Assembly: GCA_965208275.1 (NCBI GenBank) | Contig: OZ242331.1 | Span: 558,001-622,000, forward strand | Length of the DNA: 64,000 nt | Direction: 5' to 3' | Origin: Bin5 sp022827195 | Lineage (GTDB): Bacteria > Chloroflexota > Anaerolineae > Caldilineales > Caldilineaceae | Shown here: positions 26,690 through 36,434 of the stretch, in pieces | Position numbering within the stretch: the first letter of the stretch is position 1 | Layout: each line of letters starts with the position of its first letter | Position numbers and translations under genes: made by a program | Notes under the pieces: generated by a model | The model's input: only the letters and a program-made list of their open reading frames with translations | Databases searched by the model: none | Told to the model about the DNA's origin: nothing

Positions 26690-27217
26690 ATGGGCCTAGA
26701 GCAGAAAGTTCCTGAAGGGATTCTGACGACTACGCTTGACAGCGTGATCAACTGGGGCCGGGCCAACAGCACGTGGCCGCTTCTTTTCGGGCTGGCCTGC
26801 TGTGCGATGGAGATGATAGCGACGGGGACCGCCCGCCACGACATCGCGCGCTACGGGTCGGAGCTGTTCCGCGCCAGCCCGCGCCAAGCCGACCTGATGA
26901 TCGTATCCGGCCGCGTGAGCAACAAGATGGCGCCGGTGATCAAACGCATCTATGATCAGATGTCTGCGCCGAAGTGGGTCATCGCGATGGGCATCTGCGC
27001 CAGCGCCGGCGGCCCCTTCAACAACTACGCCATCATCCAGGGCGTGGACAAGATCATTCCGGTTGACGTCTACGTGCCCGGCTGCCCGCCGCGGCCGGAG
27101 TCTCTGCTCTATGCGCTCGACAAGCTGCGCGCCAAGCAGGCGCTCGAGACGGTCGGTACAGGTCGCGCGGTCGGTGAACGGACGGCGGTTGACGAGATCA
27201 TGCCTCTGGGGGCGTAA
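26690..27217 (+). CDS. nuoB: NADH-quinone oxidoreductase subunit B
   Basis: Carries cluster N2, the last 4Fe-4S centre before quinone. Ligands are visible as Cys37-Cys38 (LACCAMEM), Cys103 (MGICASAGG) and Cys132 (VPGCPPRPE). 175 residues, AAGGAA ribosome site. The other nuo cluster has no nuoB. Confidence 0.97.
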   Translation: MGLEQKVPEGILTTTLDSVINWGRANSTWPLLFGLACCAMEMIATGTARHDIARYGSELFRASPRQADLMIVSGRVSNKMAPVIKRIYDQMSAPKWVIAMGICASAGGPFNNYAIIQGVDKIIPVDVYVPGCPPRPESLLYALDKLRAKQALETVGTGRAVGERTAVDEIMPLGA

Positions 27218-27263
27218 AGGCAGCGCTGGGTTCGAGCGGCCCGGCGAACGCTGAGGAGGCGAG

Positions 27264-29117
27264 ATGCCTCTCGATGTTGCACCGATTGTTCGTTCATACG
27301 AAACGCAGCGCACGCTGAACCCGCCCGGCATTCCCGCGCTTGCACCGCTGCCCTCGGGTGAGACCGAGGATACGAAGCGGCTGAGCGAGCGGTTCGGCGG
27401 GGAGGTCATCGCTGCCGGTCTGCACCACGGCAACCAGGTCGTCCAAGTCAAGCCGGCGCAGCTGAAGGCGATCGCTGCCTTTTTACGCGATGATCCCCAA
27501 CTCCAATACGAGACGCTGATCGACGTAACGGGCGTGGACAGGTCGCGCCTGCCCCTGAACGGTGACGACGCCGTTTTTCAGACCGTTTACCAGTTTCGAT
27601 CCTACGCTCGCAACCAGCACCTGACGCTTGTGGCCGACTGCGCTGACAGTGGCGGCGATGACGGCGCGCGGCCGCACGTCGACAGCCTGACGGGTGTCTA
27701 CCGGGGCGCGGAGTGGCCGGAGCGCGAGGTATTCGACCTGATGGGCATTGGCTTTGACGGTCACCCCGACCCGCGGCGGATTCTGATGCCGAAAAGCTGG
27801 CACAACCATCCGCTGCAGAAGCAGTCTCCGCTGGGGGGAGAAGAGGTGCCCTTTACGCTCACCTGGGATGACCCAGAGTTTGAGACGCTGGGCACGCAGA
27901 TTCTGGCGGCTGAGAGCGCGCCGCCCGATCTGCCGCCGGGGATGAGCCGGGAGAACATGGTCATCAACATGGGGCCGCACCATCCGAGCACGCACGGGGT
28001 GCTGCGCCTGGTGGTTGAGCTGGACGGTGAAAGGGTTGTCAGCATCGATCCGGACCTGGGGTATCTCCATTCGGGCTTTGAGAAGACGGGCGAGAACAAG
28101 CGGTACAAGGACTTTGTCTATTACACGGACCGCATGGACTATCTCTCGTCGATGTCGAACAACCTGGGCTACTGTCTGACTGTCGAGCACATGCTGGGCC
28201 TGGAGATTCCCGAACGTGCGCAGGTGATCCGGGTGATCATGGCGGAGATGCAGCGGATTGCCTCCCATCTGTTTTGGCTGGCGACGCACGTGCTGGACGT
28301 GTCGGGGACGGGCATGAGCCTGTTGATGTACGCCACGCGCGAGCGTGAGCGGATCCTGGACCTGTTCGAGATGGCATGCGGCGCGCGGCTGACGGTCAGC
28401 TACATTCGAATCGGCGGCGTGTGGCAGGACCTGCCTGACGCTTTCGTCAGCGAGCTGAAAGATTTCATCCGGCTGATGCCGCAGAAGATCAGCGAATACG
28501 AAGCGATGCTGACCGACGCGCCGCTGTGGCGGGAGCGGCTGACCGATGTAGGCCATGTCAGCCGTGAGGACGCGCTTTCGATGGGGCTGACCGGGCCAAT
28601 GCTGCGCGGGAGCGGGGTTGACTGGGATTTGCGGCGCGACCTGCCCTACACGGGCTATGAGGGTTACGAGTTCGAGGTGCCGACCAGCGATCGCGGCGAC
28701 TGCTACGGCCGCTACCGGGTGCGCGTGGAGGAGTTGCGCCAGAGCGTACGCATTCTCGAGCAGGCGGTCGCCATTCTGCCGAGCGGCCTGTATAAATCGA
28801 ACAATCGGAAGGTGGCGGCGCCGCCGCGGGCTGAGCTGGACGTCAGCATGGAGGCGCTGATCCATCACTTCAAATTGATGACCGAAGGCTTCCACGTTTC
28901 GCCCGGTTTCTTCTATCACGGCATCGAGAGCAGCAAGGGGGAGCTGGGCTTTTTCGTGTACAGCGACGGTTCGGCCAAGCCGTACCGTCTCCACGTCCAC
29001 GGGCCCAGCTTCAACAACCTCTACGCGATCGACCATATCAGCCGGGGCGAGATGCTGTCGGACGTCGTGACCAACATCGGCTCGATTGACATCGTGCTGG
29101 GCGAGGTGGACCGGTAA
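27264..29117 (+). CDS. nuoCD: Fused NADH-quinone oxidoreductase subunit C/D
   Basis: One 617-residue chain: NuoC domain to about residue 205 (WPEREVFDLMGIGFDGHPDPRR), then NuoD from about 230. NuoD keeps the quinone-site GPHHPSTHG and LGYLHSGFEK, and ends in the typical ISRGEMLSDVVTNIGSIDIV. C/D fusions are known in enterobacteria and elsewhere. It supplies the peripheral-arm base together with NuoB and NuoI. Confidence 0.96.
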   Translation: MPLDVAPIVRSYETQRTLNPPGIPALAPLPSGETEDTKRLSERFGGEVIAAGLHHGNQVVQVKPAQLKAIAAFLRDDPQLQYETLIDVTGVDRSRLPLNGDDAVFQTVYQFRSYARNQHLTLVADCADSGGDDGARPHVDSLTGVYRGAEWPEREVFDLMGIGFDGHPDPRRILMPKSWHNHPLQKQSPLGGEEVPFTLTWDDPEFETLGTQILAAESAPPDLPPGMSRENMVINMGPHHPSTHGVLRLVVELDGERVVSIDPDLGYLHSGFEKTGENKRYKDFVYYTDRMDYLSSMSNNLGYCLTVEHMLGLEIPERAQVIRVIMAEMQRIASHLFWLATHVLDVSGTGMSLLMYATRERERILDLFEMACGARLTVSYIRIGGVWQDLPDAFVSELKDFIRLMPQKISEYEAMLTDAPLWRERLTDVGHVSREDALSMGLTGPMLRGSGVDWDLRRDLPYTGYEGYEFEVPTSDRGDCYGRYRVRVEELRQSVRILEQAVAILPSGLYKSNNRKVAAPPRAELDVSMEALIHHFKLMTEGFHVSPGFFYHGIESSKGELGFFVYSDGSAKPYRLHVHGPSFNNLYAIDHISRGEMLSDVVTNIGSIDIVLGEVDR

Positions 29118-29121
29118 AGGC

Positions 29122-29145
29122 AGTGGATAGTGGATAGTGGATAGC
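29122..29145. repeat. Three tandem GTGGATA units
   Basis: The 7-bp unit GTGGATA is repeated about three times between nuoCD and nuoEF, just before the nuoEF start region. A slippage-prone site; a regulatory role is not evident. Confidence 0.7.
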
Positions 29146-29158
29146 GCGCGGTCCTTTT

Positions 29159-31168
29159 GTGAAACGTGAGTGGAATTCCGGGGATTTGGGAATGATAACG
29201 GACGTGATGCGGCAGGAGATTGGAGAGATACTGGCGCGCTACCCGGAAGGGAGGCAGCGCTCGGGGATACTGCCGGCGCTCTATGTGATCCAGCGCGAGT
29301 TCGGTTTCTGCCCGGTCGAGGCGCAGGACGAGCTGGCGGAGATTCTCGGCATTGCGCCGGCGGAAGTGGGCGCGGTGGTCGGGTTTTACAATATGCTGCA
29401 CGAGGAGCCGAAGGGCGAGTACCACATCGAGGTGTGCACGAACGTTCCCTGTATGCTGCGGGGCGGGAACCAGTGTCTGCACCGTTTTGAGAGCGCGCTG
29501 GGCATCCACCACGGGGAGAAGACCGAGGACGGCCAGTTTGCGCTCGACCACATGGAGTGCCTGGGCTCATGCGGCACGGCGCCGATGGCGATCGTGACGG
29601 ACCAGAAGAGCGGAGCGATCCGGTACTTTGAGAACCTGGATTCGGCTGAAGACGTGGGCAGGGTGATCGAGCTGCTCAAGGCGGGCAAGGGCTTCGCCGA
29701 GCTGGCGCGCTGGACGCCGCAGGCCGACCCCGAGAGCGAGGGCGCGGCGGACACACCCTATCGCACGGGCGGCATGGAGCCGCGCTATCTGATGGCGCGC
29801 CTCAACGAGCCGGACAGCCACAAGATCGGTACATACGAGGCGGACGGCGGCTACGAGACGGCGCGGCGCGTGCTGGGCGAGGTCGAGCCGGCCGACATGG
29901 TCGAGCAGATTAAGGCCAGCGGCATCCGCGGGCGCGGCGGCGCGGGCTTTCCTACCGGCATAAAGTGGGGCTTTCTACCGCAGGGGGTCTTTCCCCGCTA
30001 CTTGGTTGTCAATGCTGACGAGTCGGAGCCGGGCACCTTCAAAGACCGTATCATCATGGAGTACGACCCGCACCAGCTGATCGAAGGGATCATACTGAGC
30101 GCGCACGCGATCGAGTCGGAGAAGGCTTTCATCTATATACGCGGCGAGTACTATTTTGCCTATACGCGCATGGAAGCGGCGCTGGCCGAGGCGTCCGCTA
30201 AGGGCTATCTCGGCGACAACGTGTTTGGCAGCGGCAAGAGGCTGGACGTTGTGCTGCACCGCGGCGCGGGCGCGTACGAGTGCGGCGAGGAGACGGCGCA
30301 GCTGTCGAGCCTTGAGGGCTACCGGGGGCAGCCGCGGCTCAAGCCGCCCTTCCCGGCGGTCGAGGGGCTGTACGCCAAGCCGACGATTGTCAACAACGTG
30401 GAGTCGATCTGCAACGTCACGCACGTGATGCGTCACGGGGTCGAGTGGTACAAGGGGTTCGGGACCGAGCGCAGCCCAGGTATGCGCATCTTCTGTCTGA
30501 GCGGGAACGTCAAACGTCCCGGTCTTTACGAGCTGCCGCATGCGACGCCGTTGAGCGAGCTGGTAGACGAGTACGGCGGCGGCCCTCAGGATGAGGGGAG
30601 CGCGATCAAGGCCATCGTGCCCGGCGGCCTGTCGATGAAGCTGTTAAAGCCGGACCAGTTCGATACGCCGCTCGACTTTGAAAGCGTGACGGAGGCCGGT
30701 TCGCTGCTGGGTTCGGCCGGCGTGATCGCGATCGACGAACGCACGTCGATGGTGGAGGTGGCGAGACGGACGCTGGGCTTCTATCGCGAGGAGAGCTGCG
30801 GCAAGTGCACGCCCTGCCGCGAGGGCACGGCCTGGCTAGAGAAGATCCTGCTGCGGATCGAGGAGGGGCAGGGCCGGGGCAAGGATTTGGAGCTGATGGA
30901 ATACATCGCCGACAACATCGCCGGCAAGAGTTTCTGCCCGTTCGGCGAGGCGTCGGTGTGGGGATTGCAGAGCAATCTGCTGAAGTACCGGGAGGAGTTC
31001 AGCGCGCAGATTGAGAGTTCGAACCCCGACGAGGTTGTGCCTGAGCTACCGATCCGGCCGGCGTACCGGCCGGACGTGCACGAGCCGAGCGGTCTGCGTG
31101 ACAGTACCTTTGCCCCGTCCGGTGGCAATATTGTGCTGCATGACGACCTGGTTTCGGCCGACGATTGA
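29159..31168 (+). CDS. nuoEF: Fused NADH-quinone oxidoreductase subunit E/F
   Basis: One 669-residue chain. Residues about 15-180 are NuoE, a thioredoxin-like 2Fe-2S protein with ligands Cys93, Cys98, Cys134 and Cys138. A linker of about 25 residues leads to NuoF, with the FMN/NADH-binding GRGGAGFPTG and GAGAYECGEET segments and the 4Fe-4S site Cys547, Cys550, Cys553 and Cys593 (ESCGKCTPCREGT, SFCPFGEA). NuoE and NuoF are separate proteins in most bacteria. The GTG at 29159 is used; ATG at 29192 is an alternative. It is the NADH entry point of complex I. Confidence 0.94.
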   Translation: MKREWNSGDLGMITDVMRQEIGEILARYPEGRQRSGILPALYVIQREFGFCPVEAQDELAEILGIAPAEVGAVVGFYNMLHEEPKGEYHIEVCTNVPCMLRGGNQCLHRFESALGIHHGEKTEDGQFALDHMECLGSCGTAPMAIVTDQKSGAIRYFENLDSAEDVGRVIELLKAGKGFAELARWTPQADPESEGAADTPYRTGGMEPRYLMARLNEPDSHKIGTYEADGGYETARRVLGEVEPADMVEQIKASGIRGRGGAGFPTGIKWGFLPQGVFPRYLVVNADESEPGTFKDRIIMEYDPHQLIEGIILSAHAIESEKAFIYIRGEYYFAYTRMEAALAEASAKGYLGDNVFGSGKRLDVVLHRGAGAYECGEETAQLSSLEGYRGQPRLKPPFPAVEGLYAKPTIVNNVESICNVTHVMRHGVEWYKGFGTERSPGMRIFCLSGNVKRPGLYELPHATPLSELVDEYGGGPQDEGSAIKAIVPGGLSMKLLKPDQFDTPLDFESVTEAGSLLGSAGVIAIDERTSMVEVARRTLGFYREESCGKCTPCREGTAWLEKILLRIEEGQGRGKDLELMEYIADNIAGKSFCPFGEASVWGLQSNLLKYREEFSAQIESSNPDEVVPELPIRPAYRPDVHEPSGLRDSTFAPSGGNIVLHDDLVSADD

Positions 31169-31179
31169 GGAACTGAACG

Positions 31180-31872
31180 ATGGTAACGGCTGCCCTGCCG
31201 GTTGCAGCTGAAGCTGCCGAGCCGGTCGCGGTTAATGAGCGCAAAACTGGGAATCCGATTCTGCCTGTTGTGCCGGTGGAGGGTGTCCCCCTGCGGCGCT
31301 TTTCGCTGGATGAGTACCATGAGCTGATCAAGATTGGTTTCTTCGACGAGGACGAACGAGTCGAGCTACTTGAAGGATTCCTGGTGTCCTTGAGTCCAAA
31401 CAATCCCCCGCACATTCGAACTGTCATTCGATTACAACGAGTATTTGCGACCTTTTTGGCGCGTGACGAGTTGGAATTCCGGGTGCAGGGGCCGGTTTCC
31501 GTCCCTGAATTGATAACCGAACCCGAACCGGACCTGGTGATATCCAGGGAATCGGGCAGCGACTTCGAAGATCGCCACCCCTACCCGGCTGATATTCTCC
31601 TGCTGATGGAGGTTTCGGATTCGAGCCTCGCCTACGATCGAACGCGTAAGGGGGCAATTTACGCACAGGCGGGGATACAGGATTACTGGATCTGGAACTT
31701 AGTGGATGATTCACTGGAAGTCTATCGCGACCCCCATGCGCCGACGGTTGGCGATGCGGTCTACCAGACGAAACTGACTTTTCACCGCGGCGAGACGGTC
31801 GCGCCGCTGGCGTTTCCTGATTTTGCGGTGGCGGTTGATGATGTTTTGCCGCCGGCTGAAAGCGAGGCCTGA
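31180..31872 (+). CDS. Uma2 family (DUF820) restriction-endonuclease-fold protein
   Basis: 230 residues with the Uma2/DUF820 PD-(D/E)xK fold: Asp118 (EPEPDLVIS), Glu144 (LLMEVSDSS) and Lys157 (DRTRKGAIYAQAG), plus the usual DYWIWNLVDD strand. It has its own GAGGAA ribosome site and lies 11 nt after nuoEF and 50 nt before nuoG, in the same direction. Such genes are abundant and mobile in Chloroflexota and cyanobacteria; their function is unclear. It probably inserted into the nuo operon without breaking it. Confidence 0.85.
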   Translation: MVTAALPVAAEAAEPVAVNERKTGNPILPVVPVEGVPLRRFSLDEYHELIKIGFFDEDERVELLEGFLVSLSPNNPPHIRTVIRLQRVFATFLARDELEFRVQGPVSVPELITEPEPDLVISRESGSDFEDRHPYPADILLLMEVSDSSLAYDRTRKGAIYAQAGIQDYWIWNLVDDSLEVYRDPHAPTVGDAVYQTKLTFHRGETVAPLAFPDFAVAVDDVLPPAESEA

Positions 31873-31922
31873 TCCCGGCGGGGCTCTGGTGAAACTCTCT
31901 TCTACGGGGAACTCTTGCGTCT

Positions 31923-34412
31923 ATGTCTGAAAACGTAACACTGACGATAAACGAGCAGGAGGTATCGGTCCCGGCGCGCACGCTGCTGGTGGACGCGGCG
32001 CGCATGGCGGGCATCGAGATCCCTGTTTTCTGCTCGCATCCGAAGCTGGACCCGGTCGGCTGCTGCCGCATGTGCCTGGTGGAGGTGGACGGCCCGCGCG
32101 GCACGGCGATGATGGCTTCGTGCACAATGCCGGTGGGCGACGGCATGGTGGTGCGCACCGAGACGGAGCAGGTGAAGACGGTGCAGGAGGCCAACCTCGC
32201 GTTCATCCTGCTCAACCATCCGCTCGACTGCCCGATCTGCGACAAGGGGGGCGAGTGCCCTCTGCAGGACCAGACGATGCGCTTCGGGCCGGGCATCAGC
32301 CAGCTGATCGAGCCGAAGCGGCTGGCGAAGAAGCATTACGACATTTCGGACACGATCGTGTTGGACCAGGAGCGGTGCGTGCTGTGCTGGCGCTGCATCC
32401 GCTACCTGGAGGAGTGGGAGGACAAGCCGCAGCTGGGCCTGTTCGAGCGCGGCAACGACACGATCGTAGACATTCAGGACGGCCGCCCGGTCGACGCCAA
32501 GACGGGCGGAAATATCATTGATCTCTGTCCTGTTGGCGCGCTGACCAATCGCGTTTCGCGTTTCGCTTACCGTCCGTGGGAGATCGAGCGTACGCCGAGT
32601 GTCTGCATGCACTGTTCGATGGGCTGCAATGTGCGCTTGGATACGCGCACGCACGAGTTGCGTCGGATTGTCGGGCGCGAGAACATGCAGGTCAACGACC
32701 AGTGGATCTGCGACAAGGGGCGTTTTGCGCACGCTTGGGTCAATGACGAGAACCGGCTGACAGCTCCCCTGCTGCGCAAAAATGGCGAGTTGACGCCGGT
32801 GCAGTGGAGCGAAGCGCTTGCTTACGTGGCAGACCGGCTTAAGAGCATCGGGGAACAGCGCGGGCCCGACAGTATCGGTGCCATCGGCAGCGGCAAGGTC
32901 AGCAACGAGGCCAACTATACGCTGCAGCGGTTCATGCGGGCGGTCATCGGCAGCAACAACATCGACCACCGCGACGGCGGCGAGGTCGCGGCCCTGCCGA
33001 CGGGCCTGCCCGCCCTGGCCGAGCTGATGAAACCGCAGTACGGCCCCGATCCCAAGGTCGATACAGTCCTTTTGTTCGGCATCGATCCCAGCGAAGAGCT
33101 GCCGGTGCTGGACCTGCATCTGAAGCGGGCCCTCCTGCGCGGCGGTGCCAAGCTGATCGTCGCCCACGCCCGCAAGATCGAGTTGACGAAGTACGGCGGC
33201 CCCTATCTGGCCTGTCTGCCTGGGGAAGAGGCAGCGCTCATATCCAGGTTGGCGCGGGCCGTACAGGATGGCGACACTGCCGACGGCAGCGGTCCTGCGG
33301 CCGAAGCCGCCAGGCTGCTGGCTGCGAGCGAAAGTGCGCTGATCATCTACGGACCGATGGCCGCGCGCGGCAAGGGCGGCGCGGCGGTGCGCGACGGCCT
33401 CGCGCGGCTGGCCAAGGCAACGGGGAAAGGGGCGCGGCTCGCGTACGCCGGGCTGGACGGCAATGCGCAGGGCTGCCGCGACATGGGCGTTCTGCCCGAC
33501 AGGCTGCCCGGCCACGCGTCGCTGGAGGACAGCGACTTCAGGGCGAAACTGGAGGGGCTGTGGTCCTGCTCGCTTTCATCTTCCCCGGGCTTTACCTATA
33601 AACAGATGCTGGACAGCCAGGAGATGAGGGCCCTGTTTGTGATGGGCGCAAACCCGGCGGACGAGTCACCCGATTGGGCCGCAGGCCTGGCAGATCTCGA
33701 TCTGCTGGTTGTCTGCGACCTCTTCCTGACCGAGACGGCCGGGAAGGCCGATGTCGTGCTGCCGGCTGCGGGCTGGTCCGAGGGAGACGGCACCTTCACC
33801 AACCTCGAGCGTCGCGTGCAGCGGGCACCCAAGGCGGTTTCGGATCCCAAGTCGCGCGCCGCGCCCGACTGGATGATATTGACGCACCTTGCCCGGCAAA
33901 TGGGCGCGGCGTGGCCGTATTCAGATGCCCGCAGCGTTACGGCGGAAGTCGCCGAAGTCGTACCCGGCTACGCGGGGCTGACCTGGGAGGCGCTGGGCGA
34001 TCAGGGCATCCAGTGGGATGCCGAAGCTGCGGTGGCGGTCCATTCGACCGGCCAGGTAGGCGGCGAAGAGGCGGCGGCAGAAGCCGGCGCGGGCGGCGAC
34101 TACCCCTTAACGCTGGTTTCCGGAACCGTGCTATACGACGGTGGAACGTTGTTCCGGCTGACCGAGCAGATGCAGGGGATGGCGCGGGGCGCGACTGTCG
34201 GCCTCAACCCCGCCGACGCGACTGGCATTGGTGTCGAGGCGGGTGCGCCGGTGCGCGTGCAAAGCGAAGTGGGCAGCCTTGAGCTGACCGTCGCGGTCGA
34301 CGAGCAGGTGCAGCCGGGGACGGCCTGGATTCCGGAAAGTCTGCCCGGCGCGCCGGTCGGCGCTCTGCTGAACGGCGGCTATGGGCAGCGCGTCAGGTTG
34401 GAAAGGCGGTAG
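31923..34412 (+). CDS. nuoG: NADH-quinone oxidoreductase subunit G
   Basis: Largest peripheral-arm subunit, 829 residues. From the N-terminus: 2Fe-2S ferredoxin-like domain (CSHPKLDPVGCCRMC), His-Cys cluster region (CPICDKGGECPLQ), a 4Fe-4S region (CVLCWRCIRY) and the CMHCSMGC cluster at the start of the molybdopterin-oxidoreductase-like domain, which has no cofactor role in complex I. It passes electrons from NuoF to NuoI. Confidence 0.96.
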   Translation: MSENVTLTINEQEVSVPARTLLVDAARMAGIEIPVFCSHPKLDPVGCCRMCLVEVDGPRGTAMMASCTMPVGDGMVVRTETEQVKTVQEANLAFILLNHPLDCPICDKGGECPLQDQTMRFGPGISQLIEPKRLAKKHYDISDTIVLDQERCVLCWRCIRYLEEWEDKPQLGLFERGNDTIVDIQDGRPVDAKTGGNIIDLCPVGALTNRVSRFAYRPWEIERTPSVCMHCSMGCNVRLDTRTHELRRIVGRENMQVNDQWICDKGRFAHAWVNDENRLTAPLLRKNGELTPVQWSEALAYVADRLKSIGEQRGPDSIGAIGSGKVSNEANYTLQRFMRAVIGSNNIDHRDGGEVAALPTGLPALAELMKPQYGPDPKVDTVLLFGIDPSEELPVLDLHLKRALLRGGAKLIVAHARKIELTKYGGPYLACLPGEEAALISRLARAVQDGDTADGSGPAAEAARLLAASESALIIYGPMAARGKGGAAVRDGLARLAKATGKGARLAYAGLDGNAQGCRDMGVLPDRLPGHASLEDSDFRAKLEGLWSCSLSSSPGFTYKQMLDSQEMRALFVMGANPADESPDWAAGLADLDLLVVCDLFLTETAGKADVVLPAAGWSEGDGTFTNLERRVQRAPKAVSDPKSRAAPDWMILTHLARQMGAAWPYSDARSVTAEVAEVVPGYAGLTWEALGDQGIQWDAEAAVAVHSTGQVGGEEAAAEAGAGGDYPLTLVSGTVLYDGGTLFRLTEQMQGMARGATVGLNPADATGIGVEAGAPVRVQSEVGSLELTVAVDEQVQPGTAWIPESLPGAPVGALLNGGYGQRVRLERR

Positions 34413-34420
34413 GGCGAGAA

Positions 34421-35401
34421 ATGGACTGGTTACAGGTGTTGGTGTTTCCCGCCATACGCGCGTTGATCCTGATCTTCGTGCTGCTGACCGGTTTCGCCTA
34501 CCTGACGTGGTACGAGCGCAAGCTGCTGGCGCGCTTCCAAATTCGTTACGGACCCAATCGTGCGGGCAAGTTTGGCCTCCTGCAGCCGGCCGCGGACGCG
34601 GTCAAGGCGTTTTTCAAGGAGGAGATCATCCCCAACCACGTCGACAAGCCGGTCTACCTGCTGGCGCCGGCGCTGGCGCTGGTCCCGGCGCTGATCATCT
34701 GGGCGGTGATTCCGATTGCCAAGGGGACGCCGGCGATCGCCGACGTGAACATCGGTTTCCTTTGGATTCTGGCGGTGGCGGGCATCGAGAGCTACGGCAT
34801 CATACTGGCCGGCTGGAGCAGCAACAACAACTATTCGCTGCTGGGGGCGCTGCGCTCGTCGGCGCAGATGGTCTCATACGAGCTGCCGCTGGGCCTCTTC
34901 CTGGTCAGTATCCTGATCCTGGCCGGCAGCTTCAGCCTGGTCGACCTGGTCGAGTCGTCGCGTCAGTGGTGGGAGTGGATCTGGCTGTGGCTGGCGTTTC
35001 CGTTCTTCTTCATCTGCATCCTGGCGGAGACGAACCGCAGCCCGTTCGACCTGCCTGAGACGGAGAACGAGCTGGTGGCCGGCTTCCAGACCGAGTACGG
35101 CGGCATGAAGTTTGCGCTCTTCTTCATCGCCGAGTACGTCAATATGATCTCGACGAGCGCGATCATGGCGACGCTGTTTTTCGGCGGCTGGCGGGGGCCG
35201 TTCGCCGAGCAGTACATCTGGCTTGGGCCGATCTACCTTCTGATCAAGGTCGTGCTGCTGCTCTTCCTGTTCATTTGGGTGCGCGCCAGCATCGGCCGGC
35301 CGCGTTACGACCAGCTGATGAAGTTCTGCTGGCAGTTCATGCTGCCGCTGGGCCTGGTCTACGTGAGCATTTCTGCGGTCCTGGCCGTTTTCCTGAAGTA
35401 A
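34421..35401 (+). CDS. nuoH: NADH-quinone oxidoreductase subunit H, complete cluster
   Basis: 326-residue membrane subunit of the quinone cavity. The conserved RYGPNRAGKFGLLQP, AETNRSPFDLPETENELVAGF and TEYGGMKFALFF segments match typical NuoH, unlike the copy at 24099-25340. It follows nuoG by 8 nt. Confidence 0.96.
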   Translation: MDWLQVLVFPAIRALILIFVLLTGFAYLTWYERKLLARFQIRYGPNRAGKFGLLQPAADAVKAFFKEEIIPNHVDKPVYLLAPALALVPALIIWAVIPIAKGTPAIADVNIGFLWILAVAGIESYGIILAGWSSNNNYSLLGALRSSAQMVSYELPLGLFLVSILILAGSFSLVDLVESSRQWWEWIWLWLAFPFFFICILAETNRSPFDLPETENELVAGFQTEYGGMKFALFFIAEYVNMISTSAIMATLFFGGWRGPFAEQYIWLGPIYLLIKVVLLLFLFIWVRASIGRPRYDQLMKFCWQFMLPLGLVYVSISAVLAVFLK

Positions 35402-35410
35402 GGAGACGTG

Positions 35411-35881
35411 ATGGAACTGGGTGAATTCCTGAAAGGCGCGACCGAGATTGGCAAGGCGATGGGCGTTACCCTCAAACATCTGCGCCAGAAGCCGGTCACG
35501 GTCGAGTTTCCGTACGAGGAGATCCCGATTTACCCCCGTTTTCGCGGCCGCCACGAGCTGCGGCGCTACGCCAACGGGCTTGAGCGCTGCATCGGCTGCA
35601 GTCTGTGCGAGGCGGCCTGTCCGACCGAGGCGATCTACGTGGAGGCGGCTGAGAACGATCCCGCTGCGCCGCTATCGCCGGGTGAGCGCCATGCCAAGGT
35701 CTACGAAGTCAACCTTTTGCGCTGCGTTTTCTGCGGCGACTGCGAAGAGGCCTGCCCAACCGAGGCGATCGTGCTGGGGCACGACTTTGCGATGGCGAAC
35801 TATGAGCGCAAGGACTTTGTGCTGACCAAAGAGCAGCTGCTGAACCCCGGCATGCCCAACGTCATCATCCGCCCGGAGTAA
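35411..35881 (+). CDS. nuoI: NADH-quinone oxidoreductase subunit I
   Basis: Peripheral-arm ferredoxin with two 4Fe-4S clusters: CIGCSLCEAACPTEAI and CVFCGDCEEACPTEAI. 156 residues from the ATG at 35411, which has AAGGAG 5 nt upstream; a GTG lies one codon earlier. nuoH stops 9 nt upstream. Absent from the other nuo cluster. Confidence 0.97.
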   Translation: MELGEFLKGATEIGKAMGVTLKHLRQKPVTVEFPYEEIPIYPRFRGRHELRRYANGLERCIGCSLCEAACPTEAIYVEAAENDPAAPLSPGERHAKVYEVNLLRCVFCGDCEEACPTEAIVLGHDFAMANYERKDFVLTKEQLLNPGMPNVIIRPE

Positions 35882-35887
35882 CGGTCC

Positions 35888-36427
35888 ATGGCGCTACTTT
35901 TCTTCCTGCTTGTCGGTGCGGTCAGCCTGGCCGCGGCGCTGGGTGTGGTCATGAGCCGTCAGCCGGTGCACAGTGCGCTCTTCCTGCTGACGAATTTCGC
36001 TTCGCTGGCGGTGCTTTACGTTACGTTGGACGCCCAGTTCCTGGCGGCGGCGCAGGTGATCGTGTACGCCGGCGGCATTGTGATCCTGATCCTGTTCGTC
36101 ATCATGTTGATCGGCGGGGAAACCAACGATTTCAGCGCGGCGCAACGGGTGTGGAGCCGGGTGGTGGGCATCGGCCTGGGACTGATCCTGCTGCTGACTG
36201 TCTCCTCCAGCGTACTGACGCGCATGCTGAGGGCACCGGACGACGCGACGTCACTATTGCAAGGCGGTACGCCGGCGGCTGTCGGCACGGCCCTGTTCAC
36301 CGAGTACGTGCTACCATTTGAACTGATCGCAATCCTGCTGCTGGTTGCGCTGATCGGCGCGTTGGTGCTTGGCCGCCAGTCCGAAGGCGCAGGCGAAGGC
36401 GTTCCGTCGGTCGAGGCGTCGGACTAA
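35888..36427 (+). CDS. nuoJ: NADH-quinone oxidoreductase subunit J, complete cluster
   Basis: 179-residue five-helix subunit with QPVHSALFLLTNFASLAVLY and the VIVYAGGIVILILFVIMLIG helix. Starts 6 nt after nuoI. Confidence 0.95.
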   Translation: MALLFFLLVGAVSLAAALGVVMSRQPVHSALFLLTNFASLAVLYVTLDAQFLAAAQVIVYAGGIVILILFVIMLIGGETNDFSAAQRVWSRVVGIGLGLILLLTVSSSVLTRMLRAPDDATSLLQGGTPAAVGTALFTEYVLPFELIAILLLVALIGALVLGRQSEGAGEGVPSVEASD

Positions 36428-36434
36428 CAGAGAA

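Noticed and set aside
27483..29570. 695-codon open frame on the minus strand
   Set aside because: Antisense shadow of nuoCD and the start of nuoEF; no domain is recognisable.
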